Shown here in pieces: positions 14,467 to 17,835 of a DNA stretch of 17,835 bases. The stretch comes from Colimorpha sp045591485 (lineage in GTDB: Bacteria > Bacteroidota > Bacteroidia > Bacteroidales > P3): assembly GCA_045591485.1 (NCBI GenBank), contig JAZNSV010000205.1, positions 1-17,835 on the forward strand. The letters run 5' to 3'. The number at the start of each line of letters is the position of its first letter. The first letter of the stretch is position 1. Under the pieces are notes generated by a model. That model was not told the origin of the DNA. It saw only the letters and a list, made by a program, of their open reading frames with translations, and ran no database searches. Made by a program: the position numbers and the translations under genes.

Positions 14467-14515
14467 CTATAAACTTCAAACTCTAAACTCTAACCTATAA
14501 CCTCTAACCTAAATA
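14467..14515. repeat. 7-base phased array running into the 3' end of truA
   Basis: Seven units in exact 7-base phase on the plus strand: CTATAAA, CTTCAAA, CTCTAAA, CTCTAAC, CTATAAC, CTCTAAC, CTAAATA. The array crosses the truA stop codon (14504-14506), so the last codons of truA are made of array sequence. Confidence 0.8.
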
Positions 14516-15259
14516 AGGATATTCTACCTTTGTCAGGAAAAGGCCGCATGCCGGCATGCTCACACCCGCCGCGCAGCGGTTTTTCTTCTCTATTATCTCG
14601 CGCAGGCCGTCGATGCTCAGTTTTCCGCGTCCCACATCGAGCAGCGTGCCGGTCACACTGCGCACCATATTGCGCAAAAAACGGTTGCTCCTGATGGTGA
14701 ACACATACTCGTCGCCAACCTCGTCCCAGTGAGCCATGCTCAGATGGCAGATGTTGGTTTTCACCTGTGTGTGCAGTTTGGCAAAGCTTGTAAAGTCGTC
14801 GTATTCCATCAGCACCTTCGCCGCCTCGTTCATCCGGTCTATGTTGGGCCTGTAGTAGATGCGGCAATACTGCCCCTGGCGGAACGGCAGCCGCTGCTGA
14901 CTGACGTGATACTGGTAGGTGCGCGCCGTGGCGTCGAAGCGGGCATGGGCATTGGCCGCCACCGGAAATATGTCGTACACCGCTATGTCTGCCGGAAGTA
15001 TGTTGTTCAGTTTGAACACCAAATCAGCAGTCTGCAGCTGTGCCTCGTCGCCGTCTGCCATCACATCGAAATGGGCATAGAAATCGCTGGCGTGAACGCC
15101 GGTATCTGTGCGTCCGCATCCCACCACGGCAATCTTCTGCCGCAGCAGTGTCGACAGGGCTTGCTCCAATGTCAACTGCACAGTTGGCAACTCAGGCTGC
15201 GTCTGCCATCCGCAGTAACTTGCACCGTTATAGGCCAAATGTATGAAATATCGTGCCAT
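14504..15259 (-). CDS. truA: tRNA pseudouridine(38-40) synthase
   Basis: A 251-residue protein when started at MARYFIHLAYNGASYCGWQTQPELPTVQ, the conserved TruA N-terminus. An open frame continues upstream to 15763, but that part lies over the MATE transporter gene and has no TruA similarity. The catalytic aspartate is D52 in GCGRTDTGVHASDFYAHF. Later motifs include NNILPADIAV, FDATARTYQYHV, and FTIRSNRFLRNMVRSVTGTLLDVGRGK. TruA makes pseudouridine at positions 38-40 of the anticodon arm. A TATCTTTG promoter box ends 10 bases before the start codon. The C-terminus (YPYLG) enters a heptamer array. Confidence 0.95.
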   Translation of the reverse strand: MARYFIHLAYNGASYCGWQTQPELPTVQLTLEQALSTLLRQKIAVVGCGRTDTGVHASDFYAHFDVMADGDEAQLQTADLVFKLNNILPADIAVYDIFPVAANAHARFDATARTYQYHVSQQRLPFRQGQYCRIYYRPNIDRMNEAAKVLMEYDDFTSFAKLHTQVKTNICHLSMAHWDEVGDEYVFTIRSNRFLRNMVRSVTGTLLDVGRGKLSIDGLREIIEKKNRCAAGVSMPACGLFLTKVEYPYLG

Positions 15260-15269
15260 ATTCAGCCTG

Positions 15270-15277
15270 CAAAGATA
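15270..15277 (-). promoter_or_regulatory. Bacteroidota-type -7 promoter box for truA
   Basis: On the minus strand the sequence is TATCTTTG, a full match to the TAnnTTTG -7 consensus known for the primary sigma factor of Bacteroidota. Only ten bases separate it from the truA ATG. No clear -33 TTTG is seen upstream, where an A-run lies instead. If used, it would give a transcript with almost no leader. Confidence 0.6.
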
Positions 15278-15312
15278 CGAGTTTTTTTCGATATGAGGAG
15301 AATATTTTTCTT

Positions 15313-16674
15313 TTAGAAGTCGCCACGCTTCAGTTTGCGGCTGATCCAGAAGGCGTAGGGCACCGACAGCAGGAACGAGAGCACGTCGGCCACAGCCTGC
15401 GCCATCTGTACCCCCTGCAGGCCAAGCCACACAGGCAGCAGCAGTATTGCCGGCAGGAAGAAAAGCCCGTTGCGGGTGATGCTGAGCAAGGTGGCGGGAA
15501 ATGTCATGCGTATGTTCTGGAAGAGCATGCCTGTGGCGGTGAAGAGGGCCACCAGCGGGAATGCTATGCACTGCCAGCGGAGGGTCTGTGCGCCTATGCT
15601 TACAAGGACGGCGTCTTCGGCGCGGAACAGCGCAACCACCTGCGGCGCAAAGATGTAGCCGAGTGTCGAGATGACGAGCAGGAATGCTGTGCCGACGCTG
15701 GCGGCGAAGAGCCACGACTCCCGCACTCGCCCATAGAGACGTGCCCCGAAGTTGTAGCCGCACACGGGTTGGAACCCCTGGCAGAAACCAAGCACCACGC
15801 TGAAGGCGAACATCATGATGCGTGTGACCACCGCAAAGGCGGCCACTGCCGACGCCTCTTCGCCGGGGGCGGCATAGAGTGCGGCGCAGTAGTTGAGCGA
15901 CACGGCAGCCGCGCAGTTGAACACCTGCCTGAAGAGCGACGGCAGTCCGCCGCGCACAATCTCATAGTATACGCTCCACGACGGACGGAAGTCCTTGAAG
16001 CTTATATGCACGCTTTCGGGGCGGAAGGTGCCGGCCAGCAGCAGGCACCACGAGAAGAGCTGGCTGATGGCGGTGGCCAGAGAAGCACCGCTCACACCCA
16101 TGCCGCATCCGAAGATGAGCACCGGGTCGAGCACTATGTTCAGTATGGCGCCGCTCACAATGCCCACCATGCCCAGTCGGGCGTTGCCCTGCAGGCGAAG
16201 CTGGTTGTTGAGTGTCAGGGCCGACATCATGAACGGGGTGGCCAGCACTATGTAGCGCAGGTAGTCGTTGGCAAAGGGCACCACGGCTTCGGGCGCACCG
16301 AGCAACCGGCTGAGGGCCGAAAGGTTGGGCAGACAGATGGCGGCGGCAATGGCGCCGACAATGAGCGGAGTGAAAAAGCCGACAGAAGCCACACGCGATG
16401 CCGACGCAACCTTTTTGGCGCCGAGGGCGCGGCTTATGTAGTTGCCGCTGCCGTGGCCAAAGAAGAAGCCCAGCGCCTGGATGAAGGTCATGTAGGCAAA
16501 GCTGATGCCGATACCGGCGGTGCCCTCGGTCGAGAGGCGCCCCACAAAGGCGGCATCGACCACGTTGTACAACGCCGTGGTCACCATGGCTATAATGGTG
16601 GGCACAGCCATGCGACACACCAGCAGCTTCACCGGCTGCGTCGTCATTTCGGTGTATTTGTCCTCGATGGTCAA
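15313..16674 (-). CDS. MATE family efflux transporter
   Basis: A 453-residue membrane protein with about twelve hydrophobic segments, normal for the MATE family of multidrug and toxin exporters driven by sodium or proton gradients. Family marks are VPTIIAMVTTALYNVVDAAFVGRLST (24-49), the loop FGHGSGNYISRALGAKK (72-88), and LQGNARLGMVGIVSGAILNIVLDPVLIF (161-188). The second half starts near GGLPSLFRQVFN (242-253). Substrate cannot be told from sequence. Its start codon overlaps the stop of the HtrA-like gene by ATGA, so the two are probably translated together; truA follows after 53 bases but has its own promoter box. Confidence 0.92.
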   Translation of the reverse strand: MTIEDKYTEMTTQPVKLLVCRMAVPTIIAMVTTALYNVVDAAFVGRLSTEGTAGIGISFAYMTFIQALGFFFGHGSGNYISRALGAKKVASASRVASVGFFTPLIVGAIAAAICLPNLSALSRLLGAPEAVVPFANDYLRYIVLATPFMMSALTLNNQLRLQGNARLGMVGIVSGAILNIVLDPVLIFGCGMGVSGASLATAISQLFSWCLLLAGTFRPESVHISFKDFRPSWSVYYEIVRGGLPSLFRQVFNCAAAVSLNYCAALYAAPGEEASAVAAFAVVTRIMMFAFSVVLGFCQGFQPVCGYNFGARLYGRVRESWLFAASVGTAFLLVISTLGYIFAPQVVALFRAEDAVLVSIGAQTLRWQCIAFPLVALFTATGMLFQNIRMTFPATLLSITRNGLFFLPAILLLPVWLGLQGVQMAQAVADVLSFLLSVPYAFWISRKLKRGDF

Positions 16675-17819
16675 CGGCGAATGATATCGGTGTTGCCTTG
16701 CGAGTTGAGCAGATGGGCTGTGACGGTCTGGGCGTGGCCGTTGCGCACAAAGTCTACCTCGACATCGTCGCCGGGGCTGAAGAGGCCGAGTTCTTCCATC
16801 ATCTCGGCAAAGGTGTTCACCGACTTGCCTGCCACGCGCAGTATTATGTCGCCCTGCTTCATGCCGGCACGGTCGGCGGCGCAGCCCGCAGTCACCTTGG
16901 CAATGTAGAGGCCGCGAATTTCGCGGGCTCCCGTCTGGCGGGCCAGCGAGGCGTCGACCTCCGACACCTGCACCCCGAGGTAGGCGCGTTGCACGTAGCC
17001 GTAGCGCTGCAGGTCGCCAGCCACCTTGACGGCAAGGTTGCTCGGTATGGCGAAGCTGTAGCCGATATAGTTGCCGCTGTTGCCGCTGGCTATGGCGGTG
17101 ACAATGCCTATCAGCTCGGCGCGCGAGTTGACCAAGGCTCCGCCACTGTTGCCACTGTTGACGGCGGCATCGGTCTGGATAAACGACTCAAGCGGCGTCT
17201 CGTTGGTGCGCGGGTTTTCTATGATGTGCATGTTGCGGGCTTTGGCGCTCACTATGCCGCTGGTGACGGTCGACGTCAGGTTGAACGGGTTGCCTATGGC
17301 CAGCACCGGTTCGCCCACGCGCACCATGTCGCTGTTGCCGAAGGGCATGTAGGTGAGGCCGTCAGCCTCTACTTTGATGACGGCCAGGTCGGTGGCGGGG
17401 TCGGTGCCGACGAGGGTGGCCGGCAGCTCGCGCCGGTCGTTGAGGGTCACGGTGATTTTCTCGGCGTCCTGCACCACATGGTTGTTGGTCAATATGTAGC
17501 CGTCGGTGGTGACGATGACACCCGAACCGAAGGCGCTGTAGGTCTGGCGCTGCATGCCCTGTTGTATGATGAATCCGAAGAACGACTGGTAGAGGGGCGT
17601 CAGCTGCGTCATCTCGGTCTTTATGTGCACCACGGCGTCTATGGTGGCGGCTGCCACATCGGTGAAGTCGGTCATTTTCAGTGCCTCAGTGGGCAGTGCA
17701 GCCGAATTGTCCGATTGCTGCAGGGCCTGACGGTCGAGCGGTTTCTCATTGTTCTGTGCATTGCAAGCCTGCATCATCATGGCGCACGACAGCAATGCTA
17801 TGAAGACTGTATGTTTCAA
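16671..17819 (-). CDS. HtrA/DegQ-like periplasmic serine protease, possible lipoprotein; start uncertain
   Basis: At least 382 residues. A trypsin-like domain at about 55-265 holds the triad H114 (TNNHVV), D144 (PATDLAVIKV) and S225 (NSGNSGGALV), with FGSGVIVTTDGYILTNNHVV and GEPVLAIGNPF as family signatures. One PDZ domain follows at about 278-370 (LGVQVSEV, AGMKQGDIILRVAGKSV). HtrA proteases degrade or refold damaged envelope proteins; a single PDZ domain resembles DegS more than two-PDZ DegP. The first codon shown is TTG. It gives MKHTVFIALLSCAMMMQAC, a signal peptide with a possible lipobox ending at C19. The frame stays open to the window edge (17835), so a start outside the window cannot be excluded. 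It is coupled to the MATE gene by ATGA. Confidence 0.9.
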   Translation of the reverse strand: MKHTVFIALLSCAMMMQACNAQNNEKPLDRQALQQSDNSAALPTEALKMTDFTDVAAATIDAVVHIKTEMTQLTPLYQSFFGFIIQQGMQRQTYSAFGSGVIVTTDGYILTNNHVVQDAEKITVTLNDRRELPATLVGTDPATDLAVIKVEADGLTYMPFGNSDMVRVGEPVLAIGNPFNLTSTVTSGIVSAKARNMHIIENPRTNETPLESFIQTDAAVNSGNSGGALVNSRAELIGIVTAIASGNSGNYIGYSFAIPSNLAVKVAGDLQRYGYVQRAYLGVQVSEVDASLARQTGAREIRGLYIAKVTAGCAADRAGMKQGDIILRVAGKSVNTFAEMMEELGLFSPGDDVEVDFVRNGHAQTVTAHLLNSQGNTDIIRR

Positions 17820-17835
17820 GTCGGATCGTAGCCAT

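Noticed and set aside
15260..15763. N-terminal extension of truA to 15763
   Set aside because: It would overlap the MATE gene and adds about 168 residues unlike any TruA; the conserved TruA N-terminus begins at 15259, just after a promoter box.
15253..16908. A 551-codon open frame on the plus strand opposite the MATE gene
   Set aside because: Antisense shadow of the MATE gene and the start of truA; the translation is low-complexity and rich in His, Glu, Ala and Gly.
16698..17831. A 377-codon plus-strand frame opposite the HtrA-like gene
   Set aside because: Antisense shadow; the minus strand encodes a complete serine protease with its catalytic triad and PDZ domain.

Overview
The window looks like a chromosomal segment from a GC-rich member of the Bacteroidota, probably Bacteroidales; genus and species cannot be read from it. 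The evidence is a secreted mini-TonB protein, HddA-type heptose synthesis, a TopB with an unusual TOPRIM motif, gene starts without Shine-Dalgarno sequences, and one start-proximal TATCTTTG box of the Bacteroidota -7 type. No rRNA, tRNA, CRISPR array, insertion sequence, phage gene or plasmid gene was seen. No gene-free stretch reaches 300 bases.

Plus strand, 133-4958: a small secreted TonB C-terminal-domain protein, a 272-base repeat-rich spacer, a GT4-like glycosyltransferase, then hddA, gmhA, hddC and gmhB. These four enzymes would convert sedoheptulose 7-phosphate to GDP-D-glycero-alpha-D-manno-heptose, a sugar donor for surface glycans. gmhA-hddC-gmhB are joined by 4-base ATGA overlaps.

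Minus strand, 17819 down to 4955: thirteen mostly housekeeping genes. In order of transcription they are an HtrA-like serine protease (possible lipoprotein), a MATE transporter, truA, prmA, topB, a YggS-type PLP protein, a YitT-type membrane protein, rpe, an RlmI-like methyltransferase, folE, a LolA-like carrier, tsaB and a lone Dpp/Opp-type permease. Many are stop-start coupled. The last gene and gmhB meet tail to tail with interlocked stop codons.

The least ordinary content is between genes. Two kinds of REP-like palindrome, each with the tetranucleotide GTAG against the 5' foot of a perfect hairpin, occur at 541-773, about 3119-3152 and 14393-14463. Several spacers are also built from degenerate AT-rich units phased at exactly 7 bases (8 in one case), and these arrays tend to sit beside the REP elements. 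GTAG-foot hairpins are what REP-associated tyrosine transposases (RAYTs) act on, so the pattern suggests non-autonomous elements mobilised from elsewhere in the genome; no such transposase lies in this window. No wholly new multi-gene system was found.
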